Below are positions 34,001 through 42,295 of a stretch of DNA of 64,000 bases, in pieces (within the stretch, counting starts at the first letter, position 1; each line of letters opens with the position of its first letter). Made by a program: the position numbers and the translations under genes. The DNA is from Cyprinodon diabolis (Eukaryota; Chordata; Actinopteri; Cyprinodontiformes; Cyprinodontidae), in contig CM060081.1 in assembly GCA_030533445.1 (NCBI GenBank), positions 4,103,815 through 4,167,814 of the forward strand. The letters run 5' to 3'. The notes beneath the pieces are model-generated. The model saw only the letters and a program-made list of their open reading frames with translations. It ran no database searches and had not been told where the DNA came from.

Positions 34001-37000
34001 TTAAAATTCTTTACTTTAAAAAAAAGGTTTATAAAAACAATTTTGTTAGATATATCACAATATATTTGCATGGAACTGCTTCCGGTTGATCTTAAAGCCG
34101 TATGTTCAGAAAAGAAGCTTGACGCGGAGAAGAAGCTAGAGAATGAGGAAAATGCTAATTGGAACAAAAGTGGCTGGAGACATGGCTACAGCCTGTCGAC
34201 GGTAAAGATGACGAAAGATTCTGCCGTGTATATATGAGAGTCATGGGTACTTGTTGTTCACATTGAAATTATTCCTGAGAACATTAAAAGAACATTAAAA
34301 AGCATTAAGTTAGTTACTCATTCTTGCAACCCTGTAAAAAAGCTTGCGATGTTTGCTCTCACACGGTGATACCCAACACGCTGATGCGATCTACCTGCTC
34401 ACACTGCACGACCAAAAACCACTCTGCTCCGCAGCTACTCATATCTTGGTTAATTGTGGGTTTTTTAATGTCAGGTCGCTGGCTGTGCTTAATGGGATAA
34501 AATGCTAAACTGATGCTACCAAAGTTTACACTGCATGTACACTACACAAAGCACGATCAGGCTGAAAGTTGGCCCGATGGAACAAAAATTCTCGTTCGAC
34601 TGGAAAATCTTACCTGACTCCGCCAGATGGATTTGCTTCGCATATCCATCTGGAAACCTTCCGTAGAAGTGATTTTGGGAAGGGGCGAAAATACTGGTTA
34701 GCTTGCCGAAACCAGTCGGGAGAAGAGCAAAAACATCTTTTCCTCTGAAAAAAGCCTCAAGAGCAGTGTTTTGCTCTTCTTTCAGTGAAGAAATACTCAG
34801 AATTCCGATAAAACTTGCTGATTGGACGTTCGTTTGGTGAACGGTTCTAAATTTTCTTTAACGGAGAGTCTCCAGACTGATCTGCGTGTGAAATCTTGAA
34901 AGCTCGCAAGATCAGGATGGTCTCAAGAGGCTAGGAAAATCGGCCCAAAAAGGGCAAAAAACCGTACAGTGAATGCCCGGCTTTATTTGATGCATGGATA
35001 ATCTGCTTCTTTTGGCGACTTGTCTGACTTGCCTCCATAAATCAAAGGAAAATACACGTATTTGAAGAAAGATGGACTTGGTTAGATTTCAGTTTTAGCA
35101 GTGCTAACGTTTTGTTTCCTGGTTTAAGCTTTAGTTAAATTCGAACCTCCTGGAAACGAATCCCTAAATTTCCTCAGACCTGTTTTCCATCTGCTGCAGT
35201 TTTCCAGCGGCCCTTTTGGGTTCCTGGCATTTTCAGTCGGGGATTCAAAACGGCCGGAGGGACAGACAGACTTTATGGACACACCCCGGTGTGTTTTCTT
35301 TTTCTCCCTTTTTTTTTTTTTTTTTTAAACATTTGGCCTTTTAAACTCCAATTAAAGCAGTTTTTCTTTTTTTTAAACTTTGGTCATAGACACTCCTTAC
35401 ATGCATCCTGTAATATTTCTCTTCTAACTGACTTATTTCCACAGAGATACAAACATGTTTATGATTGGGCTTTATTATACTTGTTTTTATTTTTTAATTG
35501 TAATTGAATAACTTTGTGCTGTGAATGAAATGAAATTGTCGTGTGTTGCGTGTGTACAGTTAGTGTCATAAGGCTCTGCGAGTGGGAGGTAAGTGAAGAT
35601 GTGCATTTAGATCAATCCTTTGAATTCTTTCTCCAGTAATAATAGTCATGCTAACCTGCTGTGTGCTCTAGCTAAGAACTGATCAATTATTCACACCTGC
35701 TCTGCGTGGCTTGTTCCCCCCCCCAACACAACCATGCAGATCAGATGATTTTATGGTTTGATGCTGATGTGCCCCCCTCGCCCCCACTCTGTCTTCTCTC
35801 CCTGCTCTTCTGCAGGTCCAGGCCTGGCTTTCATTGCCTACCCCAAGGCTGTTACCATGATGCCTTTCCCGACACTCTGGGCCATCCTCTTCTTCATCAT
35901 GCTGCTGCTGCTTGGCCTCGACAGTCAGGTCAGCTGATCAACTCGGCTCTTTAACTTGTAAAAAAAAAAAAAACCTTTATGAATAATAAATTGGATGTCA
36001 GAGCGCGGAATCCCCTTGTGGGTAATTTATTCTTGGGGATTCCAGCCGTTCTGTTGGAGGATGTTAGAACATCAGGTTCCTCCGGAGCATCGCTCTCCAG
36101 CCAGGTGTCCAGTTCTCTGACTGCCCCTGAATGCACCTCCCTGATAAAAAGCGACCCATTATCAGCTGAACGAAGCTGTGCTCAGGCTGTTTTTCAGTTC
36201 AGTTTATTTCTATAGCTCCAATTCACAACACGTCATCTCAAGGCACCTTACAGTTCAACCAGATCATCCAGTCGGATTGATTCAAAGTTTTCTATCTAAG
36301 GAAAACCAGTTGATTGCATCGATTAGTTGACTCTTCAGCAATCCCTCACACTAAGCACGCTTAGAGCGACAGTGGAGAGGAAAATTCCCTTTTAACAGGA
36401 AGAAACCTCCAGCAGAACCAGGCTCAGTGTGAGCGGCCATCTGCTGAGGCCGACTGGGGTTCAAGGAGACAGAAGCTGATATACAAAAGGCGGCCCCGTC
36501 CAGGAAACGCAAAGCCAGGCAGACGAGCTCCGAGCCAGCTCCCATGTCAGAGGATGAAGAGAGCACATCCAGTCCCAGCCAGAGAAACAGGACTACACTG
36601 AAAAACACGCCAAAATCCAACATCTATAATGGTTTTTGCTTTTAGTGTCATGAAGCCAGAGCTGTGCCAAACATCCACATTGGCGATACTAATACCAGCA
36701 GATTGATTAAAACGGACACACTTATTAAAAGGTCCAATATGTTTTTCTTGGTTTTTATCCTCTCATAGATTCTCTCCTCTTTGCTGGTTGACTATTTTTC
36801 TGTGTCTCATGACAACTTTTTTTTTTTTTCTTTGGAGGCAGTACAGTTTCTCTTTGGAAAGCCTTGCTGGTTGTCCGCCATGTTTTTTTAGCATAGTTCT
36901 TACTTCTATAAGACGATGTGCGTCCATTTTGTTGGCTTCAGTCTCAGTTGCTGTCTCGGTGTGCGGTGGAAGAATGACTGAAATAGCGACCCACTTAATA

Positions 37001-40000
37001 GATTCTTTGTTTTTTTTCTCAGCAAAAGCGTAGCTGGTAAAGCTGTTTCTGCAACATTCAATGGGGTTCAGTGGGGGAGTTTGGATTCTGACCAGTGTCT
37101 GGTTTCTTCCAGTTTGTGGAGGTGGAAGGGCAGATCACATCACTGGTGGATCTGTATCCGTCCTTCCTAAGGAAGGGTTACTGCAGAGAGGTCTTCATCG
37201 CTATCATCTGCTGCATCAGCTACCTGTTTGGACTTACCATGGTGACCAAGGTAGGAACAGAAAAACCAGGAAGTGAAATGACTAAAGGCAAAATATGGAA
37301 AGGAAAAATCCTCTTTAGAGAATGTAAACAGAGGCTTCTGGTGACCTGCTTTTGGGTGCATGTGGTCCAAAGCAGAGCTGCTATTACTGTCAACCCCATG
37401 AGAAGCGGGGGGGCGGGGGTGTTCCCATGACTTTTAGTGTCAAGTCATGAGAACTTCCTCTCCACTGTAGTTATTCATAGTTACAGAGCCGGTTTATTTC
37501 CCAAATGTTCCTACATGTTTTCTTCTTCTGGAATCTTTGCTTTTTTCCCTTTTCTAAAAACATTTATTTTGAACAATTTTATCTAAATTTAGTTTTTTAG
37601 GAGATTATAATTGAAAATAAGCCTTTTTTTCCAAATCTCCACATTTATTCGTTTTCCTCTTTTCTCTTTTCTTTTGTTCACACGACAACATCATTAAATG
37701 TCTTATTCAGCTTTAGGCTTCCAAGGATTAAGAATAATTTTTCCTGTAGTGTTCAGACAGGGGAAGGCCAGGTTACCATCACTTTCTTCTGTCAGCTGCG
37801 ATGAAAGACAGTTTTTTTGTTTTTTTTTGTCATCGACCTCAGATGACTCAAAGCTGAATCTCTGCCCCATTTTTTTCCTTCCTACCAAACACTTCCTGCA
37901 CACTGAGTTTTTAGGGCTTATTTATATTGAAACTGCGTCTGAAAGCGTGTGTTTCCCTGCAGGGTGGCATGTACGTTTTCCAGCTGTTTGACTACTATGC
38001 AGCCAGCGGTGTGTGCCTTCTGTGGGTGGCATTCTTTGAATGTATAGCTGTTGCCTGGGTTTATGGTGAGTATTTTGGTTTCTTTTTTTTAAAATTCTTT
38101 TTAATCACCTGAACATTTTCTCTGTATGTGTTTCTCTGTTTTTTTTTTTCTGGAAGTAGGGGTATTTCCCTTCGTTATCTAGCCTCGTGAGACCATCCTG
38201 ATCTCGCGAGCTTTCCAGGTTTCACTCGCAGATCCAGTTTCACTAGAGACTCTCCGTTGAAGAAAATTTGGAGCCGTTCACCAAACGAACGTCCAATCAG
38301 CGTTGGCTTTGAGGCGGGTTGAGGTGTGACGCAACGAGAAGCGCGACCGTTCAGTCTAAAGAACATGGCGGCTTCAGCCGATGAAACTAGCGTTAGCGTG
38401 GCTATCGAGCAAGTTTTATCTGAATTACAGAGTATTTCTTCACTGAAAGAAGAGCAAAACACTGCTCTGGAGGCTTTTCTCAGAGAAAAAGATGTTTTTG
38501 CTTTTCTCCCGACTGGTTTCGGCAAGAGTTTGATCTATCAATTGGCTCCTCTTCGTCGTCGCTCTGTTAGTATGTCATATGCTTCGTTGATCTGATTGGT
38601 TTATTTGGCCCGTCTATCACCAACATAGGCCAATCAGCTAACCAGTATTTTCGCCCCTTCCCAAAATTACTTCAACGGAAGGTTTCCAGATGGATATGCG
38701 GAGCAAATCCATCTGGCGGAGTCAGGTTATTCGTTATCAGCCCTTACGGCTATTATCTAATATTCAATGAGATAAAGATTTTTGTATTTAAGGACAAAAT
38801 ACATTCATTGTAAGAAAGATAGATCCCTTCTAGCGGATTTGGAGGAAGTCAGTCAAATTACAGAAGAAATAAACAATCTAGATTGGACTCTTCAAGCTCA
38901 TCAGAGGCCAGGCAGTGCTGCTGTAGTGCCTTACAAAATATCTATCAGAAAATTTAGTATTAAGTTCAAGGGCTGCAGCTATAATTATTCTGCAAATTGA
39001 TGAATTTCTTGATTCAAAGTTGCTTAAAGATGTTTTGGAGAATTTAAACAGGTGAAGCTATAACTGTGCCACTTGCATCATTCTGCATGGAGCCGATTAT
39101 CTCACTAAGAAGGTTTTTCATCCTAAATGCAAAATATTTAGACGTGTTTTGGGATAATTATTGGCATGTGCTCCAGTCTGTAAACTCCTATTAATAATTA
39201 GTTCATTACTAAACTAGCTGGCTTTTATTTTAATAATTAATGAATCACGATGAACTATTTCAACCCTTTTATAATTAAAATTATCTTAATTTATATTCAG
39301 TTGTATTTATTCCCATCCTGTCATCTCAGGCCTCTTAATAGATCTAGAGCAATCGGATCATCCAGTCAGATTAAACTTTTCTATCTAAGCAAAACCAGCT
39401 GATTGCTTCCAGTCATTAACTGTGCAGCAAACTCTCTCATCGAGCATGCATACGGCGAGAGTGGAGAGAAAGACTCCCTATTTACTAAAAGAAAACAGTA
39501 AAAATGGCAAATGCTTAATCCTAGATTCTACTTGTTAGATTTGGTGTAAAATATGTTTCTGATTCAGCCGTTAATATATTTACCATCTTAACTGGTTTGA
39601 TTTGATGAGCTCCCTGCTAAACTTCAATATGGTTCAGATGACCTAGGTTGGGTTTTTTATTTTTTTTTTTATTCTTACGGTTTGGTTTGAGCAGAAAGAT
39701 GCGTTTACTGCCATGAAAGTTTTACTGCTGAGAAATAAGCAGCTGTTGTTTCTGCAGGCGCTGATAATTTTTATGATGCAATCGAGGACATGATTGGCTA
39801 CAGACCAAATCCTTGGATGAAATGGAGCTGGACTGTGATCACTCCTTTACTGTGCATGGTAAGGAACGCACTTTTCCTCTCTGCATCGCTGCTAGTTTCT
39901 CTCCACCTTGATGATTTTGGTTCTTAAAAGCAAAGACCTTGGACGCTTAGTTTGGGTTTGAAAGCGCTGCTTCTCCTCCCCAGGGCTGCTTTATCTTCTC

Positions 40001-40743
40001 ACTGGTCAAATACAAGCCATTGACATACAACAAGGTGTACCAGTATCCTGACTGGGCCATTGGGATAGGCTGGACTCTTGCCTTGACCTCCATGATCTGC
40101 ATCCCCATGGTGGTGGTCATCAAGATCATTCAGTCTGACGGGCCGCTGATTGAGGTGAGTAAACATATGGGAAAAAATACGTTTCCATTCAACATCATCT
40201 CTAATTACATGACAGTCGTTATAAAACAAGCCAGTCTGCAGCGAGGAAAGCCGCTATCAGCTGTGCTAACGGTCACTAGATTGGGTCATCGCCTAACTGG
40301 CCTGTTTGGTCCTAGTTTGCAAAGTTATATTTTACTTAAACCAAACTTCATGAATGAATCTTTTTGTATCAAGTTAGCACACGGTGGACGAAATAAAGTT
40401 TAGGGCTCCACCGGTGTACAGCTTGGTTGTGTCCACCTTCATTAATGCGCGGCCGCTGCAGGTTTGGCGTGGAAAGCGGCCGCCTCTGACGCTCCAATGC
40501 TTTACTGTGAACGTAGCAGTAGTAACAAATGGAGAAGTATATGTATATATTTTTTTACATCTCTGCAATCTTTCTGTCCTGCAGAGGATTAAGGCCGTGG
40601 CGGCCCCAGCTCGCGGAGGTGCTAGCTCCCGCCCTGCGGACCACCGCGTCCCGAGCGAGCTCACCTGCCCCCTGGACCCCAACGGAAACAACGGGGTTAC
40701 GGCGAAGGCTCCCACCCACACCATCGTAGAAACCATGATGTAA
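18834..40743 (+). CDS. slc6a6: Taurine transporter TauT (SLC6A6), 14 coding exons
   Basis: Plasma-membrane symporter that imports taurine with Na+ and Cl-, a main route for organic osmolyte uptake. The joined exons encode 626 residues, close to the family's usual 620. Twelve membrane segments are expected. TM1 (about 50-71) has the [10 protein letters not shown] motif (61-70), with G60, G62 and N63 matching substrate and sodium-site residues of LeuT and R66 its gate arginine. The NIYY motif is at 135-138 (TM3). EL2 has the Cys162/Cys171 pair and four N-glycosylation sequons (N179, N184, N187, N190). GLDSQ at 399-403 (TM8) gives the sodium-binding D401 and S402. The start [16 protein letters not shown] and the end THTIVETMM are specific to TauT rather than GABA, betaine or creatine carriers. 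The a/b paralogue is unresolved. Lys449 replaces a usual Glu. Confidence 0.96.
19149..19283 (+). CDS. slc6a6: slc6a6 coding exon 2: TM2
   Basis: 135 nt after an 86-bp intron. Encodes [20 protein letters not shown] (TM2) and the [19 protein letters not shown] loop. Donor GTATGC, phase 1. Confidence 0.95.
19987..20254 (+). repeat. 268-bp duplicated segment, copy B
   Basis: Pair of copy A at 15216-15483, with one mismatch. Copy B is framed by the direct repeat TGGCATCTTT: left occurrence just overlapping its start (about 19980-19989) and right occurrence at about 20262-20271. This suggests B is the inserted copy. Confidence 0.9.
21666..21885 (+). repeat. CRE-palindrome repeat, partial copy 3
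   Basis: Starts AAAGGAAAAGTCCGGTCA and is strongly diverged in the middle. The end keeps GTGACGTCACGGTGCGGTA, with TGACGTCA at 21862-21869. Confidence 0.6.
23455..24302 (+). repeat. slc6a6: 30-bp minisatellite, array 2 (intron 3)
   Basis: About 28 units of 30 bp, mostly GGGATAGCAAGGAGGGC plus TAATGTTGGCATG or CAATGTTGACATT variants. Far more uniform than array 1. The long frames on both strands (repeating [10 protein letters not shown] and [10 protein letters not shown]) follow from the 30-bp period and are not genes. Confidence 0.95.
25566..25654 (+). CDS. slc6a6: slc6a6 coding exon 3: TM3
   Basis: 89 nt after a 6.3-kb intron. Encodes [20 protein letters not shown] and ends LYYLFQ. The acceptor CTTTGAAG has a moderate pyrimidine tract. 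Donor GTCTGG, phase 0. Confidence 0.93.
25737..25882 (+). CDS. slc6a6: slc6a6 coding exon 4: extracellular loop 2
   Basis: 146 nt after an 82-bp intron. Encodes [20 protein letters not shown], with the conserved cysteine pair, and then four sequons within [15 protein letters not shown]. Donor GTAAGT, phase 2. Confidence 0.94.
25991..26123 (+). CDS. slc6a6: slc6a6 coding exon 5: TM4
   Basis: 133 nt. Encodes [20 protein letters not shown] followed by TM4 ([18 protein letters not shown]) and KSTGK. Acceptor TGTTTTGCAG, donor GTAACT, phase 0. Confidence 0.95.
26124..26799. other. slc6a6: Intron 6, first part
   Basis: No gene or clear element was recognised in this stretch. Confidence 0.4.
26800..27165 (+). 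repeat. hAT-like non-autonomous repeat, fuller copy
   Basis: Starts in a GATACCAGTATCGGGCGGGG region and ends GGTATCGGTATCGGGACC then CGGCGCAACACTA. The ends are partly inverted relative to each other. Most of its length (from ACCGATACCATTTTGAG) matches 1969-2262. No transposase frame. Confidence 0.6.
27372..27725. mobile_element. hAT-like element, inverted copy of 12391-12807
   Basis: Starts AGGGGTGTGGGAAAAAAATC and continues with GCTGCCTGATAT, AACATGGATACCAAAATAAC and other blocks that are the reverse complement of the insertion at 12391-12807. The far end is decayed. Confidence 0.65.
27726..28920. other. slc6a6: Intron 6, middle part
   Basis: AT-rich, no gene recognised. TTAGC/GCTAA motifs cluster near 28650-28680 (TGCTAATATGCTAACTAGCG). 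Confidence 0.4.
28921..29215 (+). repeat. Fish DNA-element-like repeat fragment
   Basis: Starts CTAAAGGAATAGTACACCCA, an opening I associate with a widespread fish non-autonomous DNA element, followed by CTACTCACCCCCATGCTGAA. The right end was not resolved. Confidence 0.5.
29570..29704 (+). CDS. slc6a6: slc6a6 coding exon 6: TM5 and loop 3
   Basis: 135 nt, the usual length in SLC6 genes. Encodes [20 protein letters not shown] (TM5) and the [17 protein letters not shown] loop. Donor GTAGGT. Confidence 0.95.
29905..30065 (-). repeat. Penelope-like element end fragment
   Basis: In intron 7. GCTGGTGAAGATTCTCAGTC, CAATCCACTGGAC and TTTCGCTTCCCATCCAGGAA match the reverse complement of 61370-61500. 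Confidence 0.65.
30195..30298 (+). CDS. slc6a6: slc6a6 coding exon 7: TM6
   Basis: 104 nt. Encodes [20 protein letters not shown] and [14 protein letters not shown], the broken TM6 helix that lines the substrate and ion sites. Donor GTGAGT, phase 2. Confidence 0.96.
30432..30556 (+). CDS. slc6a6: slc6a6 coding exon 8: TM7
   Basis: 125 nt after a 133-bp intron. Encodes [20 protein letters not shown], which includes the Asn and Ser of the chloride-site region, then the [13 protein letters not shown] loop. The acceptor (TGTGACATAG) has an unusually poor pyrimidine tract, but frame and homology fix it. Phase 1. Confidence 0.95.
30557..31051. other. slc6a6: Intron 9, first part
   Basis: No gene or element recognised. 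Confidence 0.4.
31052..32687. mobile_element. 1.6-kb terminal-inverted-repeat element in intron 9
   Basis: The left end GGATACGTTCACACAGTAGC and the inverse of the right end (GGCTACGTTCACACTGCAGG) form imperfect inverted repeats. The flanks share TAT (31049-31051 and 32688-32690), a possible 3-bp target duplication. The left end and the right half carry related GTTGGGAAA...GCGCATGCGGGACACTTG blocks, so the element looks partly duplicated internally. A related, left-truncated copy is at 62390-62901. A frame at 31905-32120 has no recognised domain. Confidence 0.65.
32691..34601. other. slc6a6: Intron 9, middle part
   Basis: No gene recognised. Another scatter of GCTAAC/GTTAGC motifs lies at about 33170-33230. 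The block GATCTGCCAATGGAAGGAGG at about 33750 is shared with intron 1. Confidence 0.4.
34610..34933 (-). mobile_element. Helicase-fragment element, short copy
   Basis: A 324-bp element flanked by a perfect 8-bp direct repeat GGAAAATC (34602-34609 and 34934-34941). Its reverse complement follows the 550-bp element at 38180-38729 but lacks two internal blocks. It keeps the segment for the Walker A region (CTCCCGACTGGTTTCGGCAA) and the end hairpin CCAGATGGAT...ATCCATCTGG. The reading frame is broken by the deletions. Confidence 0.85.
34942..35815. other. slc6a6: Intron 9, last part
   Basis: No gene or element recognised. T-rich tracts lie near 35310-35330. Confidence 0.4.
35816..35928 (+). CDS. 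slc6a6: slc6a6 coding exon 9: TM8
   Basis: 113 nt after a 5.3-kb intron. Encodes [20 protein letters not shown] and TM8 ending LLGLDSQ, with the sodium-site Asp401 and Ser402. Acceptor CTCTTCTGCAG, donor GTCAGC. Confidence 0.96.
36192..36628 (-). repeat. LINE 3' end fragment (reverse orientation)
   Basis: In intron 10. Starts with the reversed tail (TTCAGTTCAGTTTATTTCTA) and contains CAATCCCTCACACTAAGCAC and GAAACCTCCAGCAGAACCAG, as at 5638-6106. Confidence 0.75.
37113..37250 (+). CDS. slc6a6: slc6a6 coding exon 10: TM9
   Basis: 138 nt. Encodes [20 protein letters not shown] and TM9 ([19 protein letters not shown]). The last codon is AAG (Lys449) just before donor GTAGGA; family members I know have Glu here (MVTEGG). 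Confidence 0.95.
37963..38065 (+). CDS. slc6a6: slc6a6 coding exon 11: TM10
   Basis: 103 nt. Encodes [20 protein letters not shown] and [14 protein letters not shown]. Acceptor TTCCCTGCAG, donor GTGAGT, phase 1. Confidence 0.96.
38180..38729 (+). mobile_element. Mobile element carrying a RecQ-like helicase start
   Basis: A 550-bp element in intron 12, bounded by the direct repeat TTCGTTATC (38171-38179 and 38730-38738). The left end TAGCCTCGTGAGACC has a CTCGTGAG...CTCGCGAG hairpin, and the right end has the 10-bp perfect hairpin CCAGATGGAT...ATCCATCTGG, each with an 11-nt loop. Inside is a helicase-like frame (38365-38595). The second copy at 34610-34933 has its own 8-bp target duplication, so both arose by transposition. 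Superfamily is open: an 8-bp duplication fits hAT or P-type elements, but the terminal inverted repeats are very weak. Confidence 0.85.
38365..38595 (+). pseudogene. RecQ-like helicase N-terminal fragment in a mobile element
   Basis: The frame starts at an ATG in ATGGCGGCTTCAGCC and runs 76 codons to a stop at 38593. It includes [20 protein letters not shown] and a Walker A motif in [19 protein letters not shown], the layout of RecQ-family ATPases (glutamine motif followed about 25 residues later by GxGKS). Everything after motif I is missing, so it cannot be an active helicase. It may be a captured first exon of a host gene or a remnant of a transposon-encoded helicase. Confidence 0.7.
39293..39500 (-). 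repeat. Degenerate LINE 3' end fragment
   Basis: In intron 12. Decayed copy recognised by TGTCATCTCAGG, the ATCCAGTCAGATT and TTCTATCTAAGCAAAACCAG blocks, and GAGCATGCATAC. Confidence 0.6.
39758..39858 (+). CDS. slc6a6: slc6a6 coding exon 12: TM11 start
   Basis: 101 nt. Encodes [20 protein letters not shown] and [14 protein letters not shown]. Acceptor GTTTCTGCAG, donor GTAAGG, phase 0. Confidence 0.96.
39984..40154 (+). CDS. slc6a6: slc6a6 coding exon 13: TM11-TM12
   Basis: 171 nt after a 125-bp intron. Encodes [20 protein letters not shown], the [20 protein letters not shown] block (TM12) and [15 protein letters not shown]. Donor GTGAGT. Confidence 0.96.
40585..40743 (+). CDS. slc6a6: slc6a6 last coding exon: C-terminal tail
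   Basis: 159 nt with TAA at 40741. Encodes [20 protein letters not shown], a divergent tail, and the conserved end THTIVETMM. The last residues (T-M-M, Thr at -2) fit a class I PDZ ligand. Acceptor CTGTCCTGCAG. Confidence 0.94.
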   Translation, partial: RIKAVAAPARGGASSRPADHRVPSELTCPLDPNGNNGVTAKAPTHTIVETMM

Positions 40744-40867
40744 AGGGGTGAGGAGGAGGCTCTCCATGAGAACGCCATCTTCCCCTCTCCTGTCCTCTGA
40801 AACGCTTCTAAAGCTAGCTAGCTATCCGTCTGTCTGTGTCTCTCTGGACTGATTAAGGGTTCAAGGA

Positions 40868-40873
40868 AATAAA
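40868..40873 (+). terminator. slc6a6: Proximal poly(A) signal candidate
   Basis: AATAAA 125 nt after the stop codon. A short 3' UTR isoform is possible; no strong GT-rich element was judged downstream. Confidence 0.3.
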
Positions 40874-41450
40874 AACTCACATTTCAAATCTTTTTAGAAA
40901 CGCTTGAAGGGAGCGGTTATTAGAAAAACAAAAATCTCTCTGGGATTCTCCTCCGATAGCTTTCATGCGGAGTGATTGGAGGAATTAGCAGCTGACATGA
41001 CTTTCACCTTAGTGGTCAGACCTGAGCTGCCATTAAATTCTAACACCTCCAGATTATTAGATGTGAAGCATCCAGAAGACAAGTCATCACCTGTTTGCTG
41101 CCTGATATTTTCAATTATTTACCATAAGAAGCTGGAAACCTGTTTTAGCAGAGCTGTGAAACTGTAGCGGCTATCGGCTAAAAGCAGAGAAGCTCTGAAA
41201 GGATTTGAAGTGTGCAGTTGGGACCCTTGAATGTGTTGTCTGTGGCGTACTGTACAGTAGTAGCTATCAGTCGATCTATATCTATCTCTATCTTTCTGTG
41301 TCCTAGACCAGTTTACAATATGTAAGTTACTGCAGTAGGCACTCTTGGCTTAAAGTTTTGGATTGAATTTGTTTTGGGTTGTTTTTCTGCAGAGGAGGTT
41401 TTATTATTATTACTATTGTTAGTTTTTTCCTCTGTCTGTGTTTAGAATCA

Positions 41451-41477
41451 TTTATTATTATTATTATTATTATTATT
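41451..41477 (+). repeat. ATT microsatellite
   Basis: Eight or so ATT units in the probable 3' UTR. Confidence 0.8.
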
Positions 41478-42117
41478 GGTATTCACTATTGAATTGCTGT
41501 AGTTTTACATAGAGAAGGAACCCTTCTTTCATTTGGTGAAAATACTAAGCTGATATACTGATCACGTATTTCCAATGGCAGCCTTTATAGCTCAGTCATC
41601 ATCGTGCATCTCTTGGACCACCTTTTTTCACTTTGATTTTCATTTTTTTGTTTGGTGTAACACAAACTCATTTCCCAAATGTTCTCCTGTAAGAGTTATG
41701 GGTCTGTTGCTTTGCGACCACTTGGATGTTTGAGCGAAACTGGAAATTTGGCAGTGGGTCTGCGGGTTGTGGGGGGCTGGGGTTACCAGCAGTCACTTCT
41801 GTTTTCTTATTGCTTATCGAATGACCGACAGAAATCTGAAAGGGTGCTTCCAAGTGGCGCTGAGAGGCACAAAGCCGTGCTGCTACAGTTTGGGTTCCCA
41901 GAATAGACAGATTGACCACTTCTAAGAAATGAAATGGTTAAAATGAGCTCCAGACTAACTCTAAATTAGCTCTAATCCAAGCCCAGTTTTGCTTGATGCA
42001 CATACGGTCCACACGATAATAAAACAGTGCAGACAGCTTTTAGTCTCTCTGTAGAGATCACGCAGACGCTGTGCAGACCCGAGGCATAGTCTGGCCTTGC
42101 GGGCATTGCGCAGACGC

Positions 42118-42295
42118 GGAGTCTGGCCGGGCGGAGGCTACGCGGAGTCTGGCCGGGCGGAGGCTACGCGGAGTCTGGCCGGGCGGAGGCTACGCGGAGT
42201 CTGGCCGGGCGGAGGCTACGCGGAGTCTGGCCGGGCGGAGGCTACGCGGACGCGGAGTCTGGCCGGGCGGAGGCTACGCGGACGCGCATTCTGGC
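42118..42295 (+). repeat. slc6a6: 26-bp GC-rich minisatellite in 3' UTR
   Basis: About six and a half copies of GTCTGGCCGGGCGGAGGCTA plus CGCGGA. The last units are lengthened by an extra CGCGGA. Very CpG-rich against an AT-rich background. Open frames across it are repeat artefacts. Confidence 0.9.

Noticed and set aside
38180..38729. Helitron, because of gene capture and a hairpin near one end
   Set aside because: Both copies have 8- to 9-bp target duplications, which Helitrons do not make, and the ends do not give a TC start with a CTRR end followed by T.
40448..40483. Two GCGGCCGC (NotI) sites 28 bp apart, perhaps a cloning vector trace
   Set aside because: Flanks are ordinary intron sequence, no vector sequence is recognisable, and the junctions of exons 13 and 14 are normal.
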